Below are positions 1-11,510 of a DNA stretch of 42,651 nt, one piece after another. A model generated the notes under the pieces. It worked only from the letters and a program-made list of their open reading frames with translations. It made no database searches and was not told where the DNA came from. Location: assembly GCF_000003815.2 (NCBI RefSeq), contig NC_049994.1, positions 17,694,981-17,737,631 on the forward strand, given 5' to 3'. The position numbers were made by a program, and so were the translations under genes. Each line of letters opens with the position of its first letter. Positions within the stretch are counted from its first letter, which is position 1. The DNA is from Branchiostoma floridae (taxonomy: Eukaryota; Chordata; Leptocardii; Amphioxiformes; Branchiostomatidae).

Positions 1-36
1 GGGTGGTGGTGGGTGATAGGACGGGAGCAAAAAAAC

Positions 37-113
37 TGTGCGGCCCGTGTACCAACTAGTTCTCGTATGACGTCAACTCACGTGGTCAGGTCATAGTTCA
101 CACGGGCCGCACA
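37..113. promoter_or_regulatory. Inverted repeat enclosing CRE and E-box, upstream of NHL gene 1
   Basis: A perfect 14-bp inverted repeat (TGTGCGGCCCGTGT at 37-50, its complement at 100-113) encloses 49 bp. Inside are a full CRE palindrome TGACGTCA (68-75) and a CACGTG E-box (79-84). The gene 1 start codon lies about 85 bp downstream, so this is a plausible proximal promoter. That the sites bind CREB/ATF or bHLH factors is inference from the motifs only. Confidence 0.4.
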
Positions 114-196
114 AAAGGAAATACCGTTTGTGATCAAATAATAAAAATTATACGGTGAAATTTTTCTCACATAACGTGTCGTCACGTCTCGTAGCC

Positions 197-3100
197 ATGT
201 CGGAAGACGTCCCCTCCGGCGCCACGCCAAAAGTCGTCCGAAAGGACGTCTTGAGCGAAAGTATAACAAAACAAGTTGCAGAAACTGTGCCGCCTCTCGC
301 CAGGCAAGATGACGAAGGTGTTGATCTCCACATCCCTGATCACAAACAACCGTGTACTAAGAGCGATGATGCAGCTGTTGCACACATAAGCAAGGATGGT
401 AGTACAGAGGAAACTTTGGTAGACACGAAAATGGAACCATTTCAGGTAACAAAGATTGCACCCGACGGAAGCCATAAAGGGGATACCCGCTTGTCAGGGC
501 GTGACTCATTGAAGAATGGTTCTTACACTTCAACTTTTACGGGAAACCTCCGCAAGAATCAAAATCCGATGTACACGCATCGCCCCACGAATCCTTCTCC
601 AACATACGCACTGGACGAAGTTAACCCTAACCCTTTGTACCTGCAAAGCACCACGGAGGCTAACGCCAGCTCTGGACAAGCCTCCAAGTCAAACAACAAT
701 GACAGCTATTCCTGCTCCCAGCCATCAGCTGATACTCATCAGCAAGATGGCGACGTCACCTCTAAGGCTAATAACAGCGAAAATCCTAGCCTTTGGTCGT
801 ATGTTGTTACACAAAAGCAGCATGGTAATAAGGAAATCGTCGTTGAGGACGCAAACAACGAGGACAGTTCCTGCATCCAGGCATTTGCTTATGGGTGGCA
901 GGAACATAACGAAACCGTCGCCGAATTAGCAAGCTGTGATGTCGTCAAGCGCTGTGCTGTCAGAAACCAAGAAGATGTCGTCGAGTCAGCTAATGCCAAT
1001 AACAACCCCCGCATACAACCATATGTAGTAAAATACCAGAAAGGCAATGGCGCCGATGCCGGGCCAGCCGATATCCAGCCATATGCAGTTAAATACCAGG
1101 AACGTAATGATGATCCACTTCCAGCTGCTGAAAACGGACAAACAGCCAGTATCGCATCTGATGATGCAGACATTAAACCATACGCTGTTAAATACGACGA
1201 ACATGATGTTACAGCTCAAAACGGACAAACAGCCAGTATTCCATCTGATGATGCTGACATTCAACCATATGCTGTTAAATGCGAGGAACATGAAGATGGT
1301 AACAATGATTACAAACCGCCAAGAACCAAATTGAATGTCGTCTCTGATGATGCCGAAGTGGACATTCAACCGTATGCTGTCGCATACATGGACCGGGATG
1401 ACATTGCGTGCAGCACAACTTCATCAGGGTCTACTCAAACAAAAGATACCTTCCAAGCAAGAACAGCTGCTTCAAACAGCAACGTCGATGTTGCCTCAAG
1501 TAGCCCATCTATAAACCGTGCTCACGTGTCAGGCTCTGTGAATGATGGGCAAGACAACAATGAGGTTCAGCATGCTCTACATCCCAACCCGATGTACGTG
1601 CCAAACGTTCAACGACAGGAAGCATTCGGTAAGTAGTGTTTATATTTCAAAGCATTTGATCATATATGATATTTATTGACACGACAAAAGTACAGGACTT
1701 TCGTAAGGTCTAGAACACCTACTTACACAGACATATATGGATTTCTACAGGTATGAATAAATCAACACGTGTCTAGCATGTCATTTACACTATTGGTTCA
1801 ACGGTATAAACACTCGTGGATATATTTGCCTACTTGTACACAGTGAAGGTCATCGCCTTCCAGAATGTAGTTGAATTTATCTATCGAGTAGCAAAATTTT
1901 TAGAGCAAGCGGAAAGTAATGTGAACAGCTTTGTGCGTTTATCATTATATCGTATATATAATCCATAACAAAGTGACGTTCGTCTTCGATCTCATTTGGG
2001 CATAATGGACAAAACGTCTGGTCACGGGGAATTTTAGTAAAACTTCCGGCTTCTACATTTAGTTTGTGACTACAGATTCTTATCTTTGTGATTGCTCTAC
2101 GAAGTTCAAAACTGTATATTCGAAAGATGCTTTTTTGTCCGTCTCGGTCGGCCCCTTGCCAGAATAGGTTAAAATACAGACTTTGGCTGATTCTTTGCTC
2201 AGACTAGAATCTGAGCAGGATAAAACCACTTTGAATTCATCAAGTTAAGAATCTTCCGTCCATGCGATATCTATTCTAATGTTTTCTCTTTTTTTTCTTT
2301 TGATTTCATACACCAAAAAGTAGCTAATTTAGAACAATTTAGAAACATCTATGTGTTTTTGTTATTGTTGGAACATGTGATCATATGTTTTAACAATCTG
2401 TGTCATTTTTTCCCTCCATAAAAACTTTTATTACCACCATAAACTAAGCTGCTAAGCTGGGCCCTTTAATTTGTTTGGGTCTTGTATTTTTAGATTTCCT
2501 TGGTCTCTTGACTCTTTTGTGAAAAGCTGCCAGACAGACAAAATTTCCTGTACTTGACAAGGATGTGTGAATTGCCCTCTTCCCAGCCCACTGACCCAGT
2601 TTCATCATATTGTTTCCATGTTCGAACATATGATCACATCTGATCACAAATGATGAATCTAGTTGGAATAGATGAGAAACTATCAAAAATAATGACTTTG
2701 ATGTTAGAAATGTTTCTAACATGGTTGAACATTGTAGAAAATATTTAGAACATCACAATGATGTTATAAACAGTTCTAAACAGTTACTTATAACAATTAG
2801 AATGTTATAAAGATTTCCAAAATGTTGGAACAAAAGACAAGAAACACCCTCTTGGTAATGTGGAATTGACTCTATGCCGGTGCAATATCAATGGCCAAAT
2901 GGTTAGAGATCGGTAGGTCGTGAGTTCGATCCCTGGCCAGGTCATACCAAAGACTTTAAAAATGGTACATGCTTCTCTGCTTAGCACTCAGCACTAATGA
3001 GGAAGAGTATGGGAGTCGACTACCAGCGGACCAGCCCCCTGCTGTAGTGGCTTGCACAAATGTGTGGCCCAAGGGCTACAGAAATGGAGATGGGCGCCAC

Positions 3101-5350
3101 CCCTAAGCATCTGCACAGATGTACGGGCAACCTTATAACTTCACTTTAACTAATATTCCAGGGTTGGCATATCGCCGGCTAGGCCGGGTAATGAAGCCAG
3201 TTGCAGTCCTCGCGCTGTTCGTCTCCGCCGGAATTTTTTTCGGGTTATTGTTCAACAACAGCACATCAGTTGTAAGTTGCGTATCTTGTCTTGTTTCCCC
3301 ATTTACTGTTAACTTTCCGCCGATTTGTTTAGTTCTGCGAGTTCCTGAATACTTAAGATATTGACAATATATGCTGGCCATGTACAATAGTGTATAATCA
3401 AGTCCAAATGGATGCAGTATTTTGACAAAGTAATAGACATAGTAGAAGCGTTGCATACCACATTTTAAATGATATGAAATTAAAGAGAAACAGCAAAATG
3501 ACTAGTACATAATCTCCTATTTCTAGCCGACAATGACGATCGACACTTCTGCCAATACCACTGCTCACGTTGCTGCGGGCACTGCCCCCACCACCAGCCA
3601 GACATCTCTGGACACCGCTCCAACCACTGGTGACTCTGCTCTGGACACCGCCACAACCACTGGGCAGCCAGCTTGTTGTAACTCCAACAGGACAACCATT
3701 GCAAATGGCAAACATGTGTCCACGGTACGTGGTATTACAACGATTTGCTTTTCTTTCATTGTCGCAATCAGACATCACAGCCTAAAGCCATTTGTAAAGA
3801 TTTTGACACACAATCTGACTTCTGAACCCTCACATCAAAAGAAATAATGATCCCGTGTGATCTCTTGAAATGGGCTTGATTTTGAAATTTATTTGTTTTT
3901 TTCTATTTACATGACCATTTTATGATGACTTCTATAAATAATGATTTAGAGTTGGTAGCGTTCAACATATTTTGAGTTTACAAGAAAAAAGTTATTACCC
4001 CATGTTCTATTATTCACGTTTTATGTCATGTGAATTGTTAAGTTTGTGTTGATTGATTTGTTGCAGGGTTGCCTTGTAAATCAGTTCTTGACAACTAAAG
4101 AGACCACAATGCAAGATTGATGAATAAAGCTTTTTTTTAAAAATTCACCTTATTCCATTTTAGACGGAGCCTCGTGAAGCATCTTCTGAGGGAACAGTAC
4201 CTACACCGATGTCGCTAGTATCCAGCAGTTCACAACATAAAGGTGGATTTATTGACTATTCAGCACAAAAGAGGAGCACAAACGTTGTAAATAAAAATGG
4301 TTCTGTGAAACTTTGTCAACGAATCTGATGAATCTATTTACGGGGGTAATTCTACTTTTTATATTTGTAGAATTTATGGGATTATTCATTTTCAGGCCCG
4401 TGTGGTACTGTTAAAAATATCAAATTTTAATGCCATGGCTCCATGAACATGTGTTACAGACTGTCACTGTATATATGTTTGACAAATGCTTATGAATCAT
4501 TGCAGAAAACCATGAAAGATACGAGATGAAGACCAGCTTTGGTGGGAGGGGAGAAGACCCGGGCCAATTTGGCGAGATTTCCGGAGTGGCCGTATCTACC
4601 GATAATGAGATATTTGTGAGTGACTTTCAAACCAAACGTATCCAAGTCTTTGACATGAACGGGCTCTATCTACGTAGCTTCACAATGGTACTGCCATCAG
4701 ATAAAGACTGTAGATTAAATCCCACTGATATCGCAGTTGACGGAAAGGCAAACGTATGGGCAGTTGATCCGAGTCTCTTTGCCACTTCCTGTCCGCACGT
4801 TGTCGTGCAGTATAGTCGAGACGGCCGGCCAATGTCCAAGTTTAAGGTGGGCTTTAGGCGAAGTAATGTTCCATCGGCACACATTGCTGTTGACGTGCGG
4901 AATGACAAAATCATCGTCGGAGAGAAAGATGAGATAATGATATTTGAACCCAACGGCTCGCTTGTTCGTAGGTTTGTAGAAGCTAACCTGAGAATGGGTG
5001 GCGTCACATCGACCATGTTGGGAAATATCCTGGTTACGGACTCCTTCAGCAAAGTCATGTTGTACAACCACTCAGGGGTTAGGTTGTATACATTTGGAAT
5101 CTGGGGCACCAGACAAGGAAACCTATGGAATCCCCTAGGTATTTGTGTGGATTCCCTGGGTCACATCCTAGTGGCAAACAGTGCGAACAACCGGGTAGAC
5201 ATGTTCACAAGCGGCGGGGAGTTTGTCCTTACTGTGGCAAGCATTGACGACCCGTGGCGTATCGCTATGGGACCGGATGGACAGTTGGTAGTGACTAACG
5301 TGAAAAACAGCTATGTAACCATCCTTCTGCGCCACAGTGCACTTCCGTAA
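197..5350 (+). CDS. NHL gene 1: type II membrane protein, tyrosine-motif tail plus extracellular NHL propeller
   Basis: Five exons are joined: 197-1628, 3162-3271, 3527-3724, 4164-4242, 4506-5350. The phases fit, giving 887 residues. The ATG at 197 is chosen because MSED aligns with MAED of gene 5; the upstream open frame has no ATG. Residues 1-477 are hydrophilic with NPMY/NPLY motifs and about five QPYAV-type repeats between roughly 275 and 410. A single hydrophobic helix at about 491-508 follows a basic stretch (RRLGRVMK), which predicts an N-inside (type II) topology. Residues 515-606 are a Thr/Ser/Pro stalk. Residues 607-887 hold about six NHL-like blades (GVAVS-DNEIFVSD, GICVDSLGHILVANS). 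No RING or B-box is present, unlike TRIM-NHL proteins. Only this copy has the 66-codon mucin-like exon (3527-3724). Ligand and signalling partner are unknown. The exon model is strong; function is inferred. Confidence 0.85.
1840..2150 (-). mobile_element. Degenerate LINE 3'-end fragment
   Basis: Read on the minus strand, this stretch matches the C-terminal end of the LINE at 25596-27197. Around 1980-2030 it encodes DQTFCPLCPNEIEDERHF, aligning with DQRVCPFCPELIEDEYHF of the larger copy. This is the Cys/His cluster common near the end of CR1/L2-like polymerases. The reading frame is broken on both sides. It is an old, diverged relic of the same or a related family. Confidence 0.7.
2877..3120 (+). 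mobile_element. tRNA-derived SINE-like element
   Basis: The element has a pol III A-box match (TGGCCAAATGG, 2892-2902) and a B-box match (GTTCGATCC, 2924-2932). The two boxes are 32 bp apart, shorter than in a tRNA, as if the anticodon arm was deleted. A non-tRNA body follows to about 3120. It is not a functional tRNA gene. Boundaries are approximate. Confidence 0.55.
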
Positions 5351-5432
5351 TGTTAGAAGGCCACTGATTCATTTGTAGGTATAGTGTACGTCACTCATCA
5401 CTTATCTAAAAAGTTGTTAGTCATTAGGGAGC

Positions 5433-5707
5433 TACCCTGGGAAACCTGCTCGAGAAGCTTCGCAAATAAGAGTTACCGATCCCCTGCCTAACGCGCGCCC
5501 TCCCGCCTCTATGCACCCGCCCCACTACCAGCTGGCCCCACTTACGCCGGTCCCCAACATCGCTCGCTTCTCGAAAGAGGCTCGTGTTAGTAGGGGCCAG
5601 CTGGTTCGAGGGCCGGCGGGTGTTAGGCGGCGGGTGTCCCGTGCGTGCGTGTTGTAGGGATCGGTAAACTTTGCGTGCCTCGTTAGGAGTCTGCGTTTCC
5701 CAGGGTA
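5433..5707. mobile_element. 275-bp fold-back MITE with 9-bp target duplication
   Basis: The ends are inverted (TACCCTGGGAAAC / GTTTCCCAGGGTA). The palindromy continues inward: GTTACCGATCCCC pairs with the right arm, and CCAGCTGGCCCC pairs with GGGGCCAGCTGG. A direct repeat TTAGGGAGC flanks it at 5424-5432 and 5708-5716. A 9-bp duplication with long arms is typical of Mutator-like elements; the superfamily assignment is inference. Confidence 0.8.
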
Positions 5708-7249
5708 TTAGGGAGCAGACACCTCTTAACGTTAGAAATGTCAACCCGCTGCTGCGGAAAATTAACGGTTGTTTATTTCTTTTACAATTACTTACTTAAA
5801 GTTAAGATCACCGCAAAACACGCAACTGAAATCATCCATTAGCCATAAGAACCAAAGTTACTTTTACTTGGGCCCTTTGCCTCATTCAGAGAATAGGCCA
5901 ACGATGATCGTCCTCCACAGCACACGTCTCTGGGCCTTCCTTCTCAGGTCGTGCCAGCTGTTACTGATCCTTGTCATTAGGACAATAAGAATCATGACAC
6001 TTTTGCATTAATCATGCCAATAAGGAACTTTTGCATAATTGGTATCTGTTAATGTTCCATCTGCCATAAAATACATATTCTGTGTGTGTTTGAGTCCCAT
6101 AATGGAAAACAATGTAAACAAAGATTTTCCTCATCAATTATGCAAAAGTCCCAAAATGCATAATTCGCACTCCATTATTTACATCTGTGTCTAAGCTAAA
6201 ATGCAAACTAAATATTATGGAAATCCATAGTTCATTTTTTCAGTTATTCTCCTCTGAAGATTTTGACAAAAGAACGGCCTGCAGTTCCAGAGCAGGCTGC
6301 TAGGGGACCCAGATCTACACAAATTATTCCTTACTGCCACCAAAATATCAAATACATAGCACGTCTAGGCCAAAGGATACAAAAACCGGAAGTTCAGCTG
6401 CAGTTCCAAGGTCACATAACAGGGGGCCAAAAATCAACCTTGTTCAAGTTCAAAGTATGAAAATATCTGTAATCTATTGTATGCAAAAACGGGCACTGAC
6501 TTTACGATAACTTTCATTTCATTTTGTGTATGGCTTGCACTTTAAGTTCATCTATCGTGCAATTTGTGGTATTCTATGTGACTCACTGAAAAGTGGCCCG
6601 TTTGTCGGATTGATCTTAATATAAGTACATAAAGGCTCAACCAAACAAACAAATAAACAAACAAATAAATCTTAACACGGTTTTCAATCTGAAACTTTAC
6701 GAAAACGGAATATTCTTATACTTAAGTGTTCCAGAAAGATATATACTTAGGGGAACACATAGTACCTAATAAATAACAGTAACACGTCATAAAATTGTAC
6801 TGAATCACAATAACCGGTAAAAGAAAAAGAAAAGGTAAAAGAAAACAATAGGTCAACAACCAGCACAGTCGAGACGGTTCTGCAATGATATGAATTGTCT
6901 GGTATCAGAAGATGACTCGTGGACTGACTGATCTACGAAAAGATTGGTTTTTGTTTTCGTGGGGCTCAGTCGGTATGAAGATTACTTTTTGTCTGCTGAT
7001 GAAATTCCCTGTGTCAGACTGTGAATGAAAAATGACATATGAACCAAAGTCTCTTTTCTGATCTTTAATCAAGCATAGTGGAAATCTAATTTGCTCTTCT
7101 AAATTTGTGCAATTAGTAGACAGCAAATGATTTCAAAGAGTAAGGTAATGAAAAAAAGAGGCAGTTATGATCGATGCACACATTTTTGCATTCATGCGGA
7201 CGTCAGCAAACAAATGCAATGCTCGAGGCGTTTCCAGAGAATATCTGTC

Positions 7250-7273
7250 GTTGCTAAGCAACGAAGACGTCAC
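7250..7273 (+). promoter_or_regulatory. RFX X-box plus CRE-like composite upstream of NHL gene 2
   Basis: GTTGCTAAGCAAC (7250-7262), a near-perfect RFX X-box palindrome, is followed by GACGTCAC (7266-7273). The composite sits about 314 bp before the start codon. It recurs in weaker form upstream of genes 3 and 4 at the same distance. CTAATCAA at 7287-7294 occupies a CCAAT/Y-box-like position. A TATA-like TTTATAC lies at about 7347. Confidence 0.45.
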
Positions 7274-7586
7274 CATTTCTAGACGACTAATCAAAGCCGT
7301 CCTACCTTCATATGACAAAGCCGTTGTCTGCTCCCACTGAGTGTCATTTATACTACAGATAGCAAGTCCGAGTGACAGAGCAGCAAAAACTCGGAACGAC
7401 CACACCAAGGAGGGAAGTAGCCTCACTCCGTCTGATATTCCAGGCAGAAACCTCGGTATCACGCCCATCCAGTCACCATCCGTCCATTTATCCAACTAAA
7501 TCTTGCAGTGCACATCACGCCAAGCATTGTCTCAAAGACTCTGAGAACCGTACGGCGAGCAGCCATAACAGACAACCCATAAAAGT

Positions 7587-10500
7587 ATGGCACAGGCAGG
7601 TCCTTCTAATCTTCTAGTCAATGGAGCAGATGTCGCCGGGTCAGCTAACAATACTGGTAATGTCTGTATCCAGTTAAACGCATTTAGATACCAGGAAAAC
7701 AATGAATCTGCCATTAGGCCAGCTGACTGTGAAGTAATCCAACCATACGCTGTTAAATACCAGGAACATGACAGTGGGAATGCTCACCCACTCCCAAGGA
7801 CTGATGGAGGTGAAAACGGACAGACCAACAGTGTCGCCCCTAATGATGTAGACATTGAACCATATGCTGCCGCATACCTGGGCCAGGACGAGATGGCGAC
7901 AGGGAACATTCACACCGGAACAAGAATAACCGTGCAGAAACCAATGGCTGCTTCAAACAGCGTCAGTAATGTGTCGGGAAACCAATCGAGCCATGGTGCA
8001 AATTCTAACGACAGTGTCCTGAATGCGCTTCCTCCAAATCCGATGTACGTGCCAAACGTCCACCATCCTACATCTTGCGGTAAGATTTGCTCATATCTAT
8101 TTCAAAATGTTTAGGTAGTCGCTCTCTTTTGCGTGCTAACTGTTTGAAAGGCAGACCTTGCGTCACATTATAGTTGATATTAGATCAGTGGACGAATGTG
8201 GGGTCATTTGGCGCAATCGGCACTGAGTGTTCGATTCATAACCCAAAGGTTTTGGGTTCGACTCCGTTGGTGTGCCACCGATATTGTGCCAATAAGAATG
8301 GCTACACGATTTTGCTTTCACTTCACTCAGCTGAAAATGAGTACCTAGTTTCGGTTTGGGCCGTCCCTTGATATGACGGAGGTCCCGTGTTTGCGGAGAG
8401 CACGTTATAGAACCCAGCACACTTATCGAAAATATTTGGGGTACTTTCCGGTGTGCTTGGATCAATTTGATTCGTCTCATATATAGTGCAGCTTGTATTT
8501 TCAGAACAAACCTGGTTTGGAGCGCCATAACGTGGTTTACCGGGTGTACAATACAAACGAACAAGTTTCGGGTCGAATGTTTTTTTGTGTGTAGCTACAC
8601 CATTTGCATATGGTAATTGTAGTCAGGGTCTTAAGAGAGTGTAGGTGTTCTCTCTTCTCTTTATGATTAATCTTTCAACATGTTTTGTTGCTAACAGAAC
8701 GCTCTAGAATCCAATTCCTGTATTTTTTTATTCCATTGCTGGTATTTTTCAGAATGTACACGTCACCGGGTGTGCGTAGCGGTAACAACGGGGACAATCC
8801 TGATGTTGTGTATCGTCGCCGGATTCTTTCTCTGGTCATTCTTAAGCACCATCCCACCAGCGGTACGCTTCTGTCTTATAGCCTTACACGTTGCTGCTTT
8901 GTCGGCCATTTGTTGAGATAATTTTTTTGTCTTTAAGAGTTCCTAATTTAAAATAGGATTTATTGTATTCTTTCAATACAGACTGGTGCAAACTATTAAA
9001 GTCATCTAGCAGCATCAAGAAGGATCAGTCGATCTGACAAATGTAAGAATTGATCCGGGCTTTAAGTAAGGTATTACGTTGAAACAATGACAAGATAACC
9101 CTCTATCTACAGCTGACAACTACTGTGGCTACTACCTTTACCTCTGGTCCCACTGGCTACTACGGTTCTGTCCCCACACCGCCGGCAGTCTCCAACAGCT
9201 CACAACGTGAAGGTAAGGCTAACTCAAGGTTCGAAGAAGGTTAATTTTAAAGAAGAAAAGAGTTTTGCAATGATTATGCGAGGGAACTTATCTGATTAAA
9301 CCTCCTCTGATAAGTAAATCTCTTACAATTATTTGGATAATTCCCCATGTACACAGCTATTCTATGAAAACCAGTACGGAGCACATTTGAATCTATTGAC
9401 CAGTATTTAGTATTAGAACCTAATTACCGCTTGTGAAAACTGTGGGAATGCCTAGGCGACCCTTACGCATAGCCATACACGTGTATATACAGACCCTGAC
9501 CTCTCATTGTAAATATTGTTGTTGATAAGTGACGTTATATATTCCATTATAGATGATATGTACTAGTATGTCATCCTACACCTTGTATATACTGTATAAA
9601 TGTACTTTTGTATTTCACCTCTATCCTTTACGAACTTAGAAAATTGTTATTGATAAGTATCCTGTTCAAATCCACATGTATTGTCTCTGTTTTGTCAGCA
9701 GGGTTAGCCCTTTGTAATAGCCATAGGCTAGTTGGGCAGCCCTGGCTGTGTATCCTGAACAGCCAAACCAATAAATAAAAAATAGATAAATTACCGCTTG
9801 CAGAAAACCATGACAGATACAGAAAGATGCAGAAGATCACCTTTGGTGGGAGAGGAAACGCACCTGGAAAATTTAGAGAAAGCGAGGGAGTGGCTGTGTC
9901 TGCTGACAATGAGATATTTGTGACTGACTTTATCAACAATCGAGTTCAAGTCTTCAACATGAATGGGACATATCTGTGCCTCTTCCCAACGGTAGTGGCG
10001 GGTGAACATAGGAGAATGTATCCGTTCAGTGTTGCTATTGATGTGAAACCTGGCTACCTGTGGGTAGTGGGAGGTAGATTTTTATTCCAAGCTGATGCAC
10101 ATGTCGTACAGTACAGTACGGACGGACTGCCTATAAAGAAGTTTGATGTACGATTCACGAATCAGAATCCCCATCCCCACATTGCGATAGACGTGCGTAA
10201 CAACAAAGTTATCGTGGGAGAGAGACACACAATAATGACGTTCCAACCGAATGGCTCACTTGTTCGGAGTTTTGAAGCGTTGAAGCGAGGCGGGATAATC
10301 AATGGGATCATATCTGACAACGAAGGTAACATATTGCTGACGAACTACAGAAGTATTCAGAAGTACAGTCCATTGGGAGACAAAATATTCGAAGGGAGAA
10401 ATTTGGGACTCAATAAGGGCCTCCTGAACTCCCCCAGAGATATTTTGATGCGCCCCTCGGGTCATCTCATCGTGGCAAACAGTGGCAACAACAGGGTAGA

Positions 10501-10651
10501 CATGTTCACAAGCCGCGGGGAGTTTGTCCGTACTGTCGCGAACATTACAAACCCGTGGGGTCTCGCCATGGGACCGGATGGACAGTTGGTGGTGACTAAC
10601 CCACAAGACGGCACTGTAACTATCTTTCCACGCCACATGGTGTTTCCTTGA
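7587..10651 (+). CDS. NHL gene 2: short-tail type II membrane protein with extracellular NHL propeller
   Basis: Four exons are joined: 7587-8079, 8753-8862, 9113-9212, 9804-10651, giving 516 residues with consistent phases. The start MAQAGPSN is shared with genes 3 and 4. Cytosolic residues 1-164 carry VIQPYAVKYQEHD, the degenerate DIEPYAAAY, and one NPMYVPN near the exon end. The transmembrane exon covers residues 165-201: basic CTRHR first, then a hydrophobic run through FFLWSFL. The stalk (202-234) contains the N-glycosylation sequon NSS. NHL blades run from about 240 to 516 with sequons NGT and NIT, supporting an extracellular side. It lacks the mucin-like exon of gene 1, and its tail is a third as long. 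No disabling change was seen. It may be the best-preserved member of the 2-3-4 subgroup. Confidence 0.85.
8185..8560 (+). mobile_element. tRNA-derived SINE in intron 1 of NHL gene 2
   Basis: The A-box TGGCGCAATCG (8209-8219) and B-box GGTTCGACTCC (8255-8265) have tRNA-like spacing. A unique body follows. The anticodon arm does not fold properly, so this is a SINE head and not a tRNA gene. The 3' boundary is approximate. Confidence 0.6.
9213..9803. other. Intron 3 of NHL gene 2, with LINE-like 3' tail
   Basis: The intron is AT-rich. The stretch at about 9690-9790 (GGCTGTGTATCCTGAACAGCC followed by AATAAATAAA) resembles the 3' end of CR1-type LINEs. No exon signal was found before the acceptor TTGCAG at 9798-9803. 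Confidence 0.5.
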
Positions 10652-10919
10652 TACTCTCTAGTATGAAAGACACCGCTCAGCCACACTCCAGAGATAGTTA
10701 CTGCAGTAGCTCCTGGCTCTCCTAAATTCTATTACCCACAAAAGACATTTTATTACTAGTTCTACTAGTGAGACAAAGTTCCAATTGTCTTCAGAGTCCG
10801 TACTCATTGACATTTTGCTCTTTTCTCTTTATCACTAATTAATGCTGTCTGAAGCATCTGACAGTGAAAAATGTTGATTTCTGTAGAACTGGTAACTAGT
10901 ATTGGTTTTTCTGCATATT

Positions 10920-11510
10920 AATGGCCAGGTGGCTTTAGAAGTGGTAATTTGTGCAGGTTTGACTGTACATCAATAGTCAGGTGGTCCATATGTAGAAGTG
11001 ATCACTAGTACAGATTTGACTGAAGTGTGTATTAATGACCAGATGGTCCTTATGTATAGAAGTGATCACTCGTATAGCTTGACTGTGTATTAATGGCCAG
11101 GTGGTCTTTATGTAGAGGTGGCCACTTGCACAGATTTGACTATATATCAATGTCCAGGTGATCCTTATGTAGAGGTGGTCGCTTGTACAGGTTTTACTAT
11201 ATATCTCTTGTTATGTGGCCTCTGTATATAGAGGTGATCACTAGTACAGATTTGACTGTATATCAATGACCAGGTGGTCCTTATGTAGAAGTTATCACTA
11301 ATACAAGTTTGATTGTATATCAATGGCCAGCTGGTCTGTATATTGAGGTGATCACTAGTACACGTTTGACTGTACATCAATGACCAGGTGGTCCTTATGT
11401 AGAAGTTGTCACTAATACAAGTTTGATTGTATATCAATGGCCAGCTGGTCTGTATGTAGAAGTGATCACTTGTACAGGTTTGACCTTATATCAATGGCCG
11501 GATGGTCATT
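10920..11510. repeat. Minisatellite, unit about 57 bp, downstream of NHL gene 2
   Basis: Diverged tandem units each contain TGTATATCAATGGCCAGG, TGGTCCTTATGTAGA and GATCACTAGTACAG. The same repeat family follows genes 3 and 4, so it was copied with the gene block. Confidence 0.8.

Larger units (their letters stand above)
1629..3161. other. Intron 1 of NHL gene 1
   Basis: The donor GGTAAG follows the phase-1 exon end and the acceptor is TTCCAG at 3156-3161. The intron holds a degenerate LINE fragment (about 1840-2150) and a tRNA-like SINE (about 2877-3120). In between is AT-rich DNA with small palindromes such as TTAGAAATGTTTCTAA (about 2703-2718). No coding signal was seen. Confidence 0.7.
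5351..7586. other. Spacer between NHL genes 1 and 2
   Basis: The spacer contains a fold-back transposon (5433-5707) and AT-rich DNA. A LINE-like 3' tail with A/C-rich simple repeat lies at about 6615-6670 (AAACAAACAAATAAAC). From about 6895 there is a 5' flank shared with genes 3, 4 and 5. The open frames here are short and lack conserved protein features. Confidence 0.6.

Noticed and set aside
155-196. Longer start for NHL gene 1
   Set aside because: The frame is open upstream, but position 155 is GTG. The ATG at 197 aligns with the start of gene 5.
1050-1400. QPYAVKY motifs as ITIM or ITAM
   Set aside because: Position +3 after Tyr is Lys, His, Asn or Arg rather than Ile, Val or Leu, and the ITAM spacing is absent.
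8201-8270. tRNA gene
   Set aside because: A- and B-boxes fit, but the anticodon stem does not pair and a SINE body follows.
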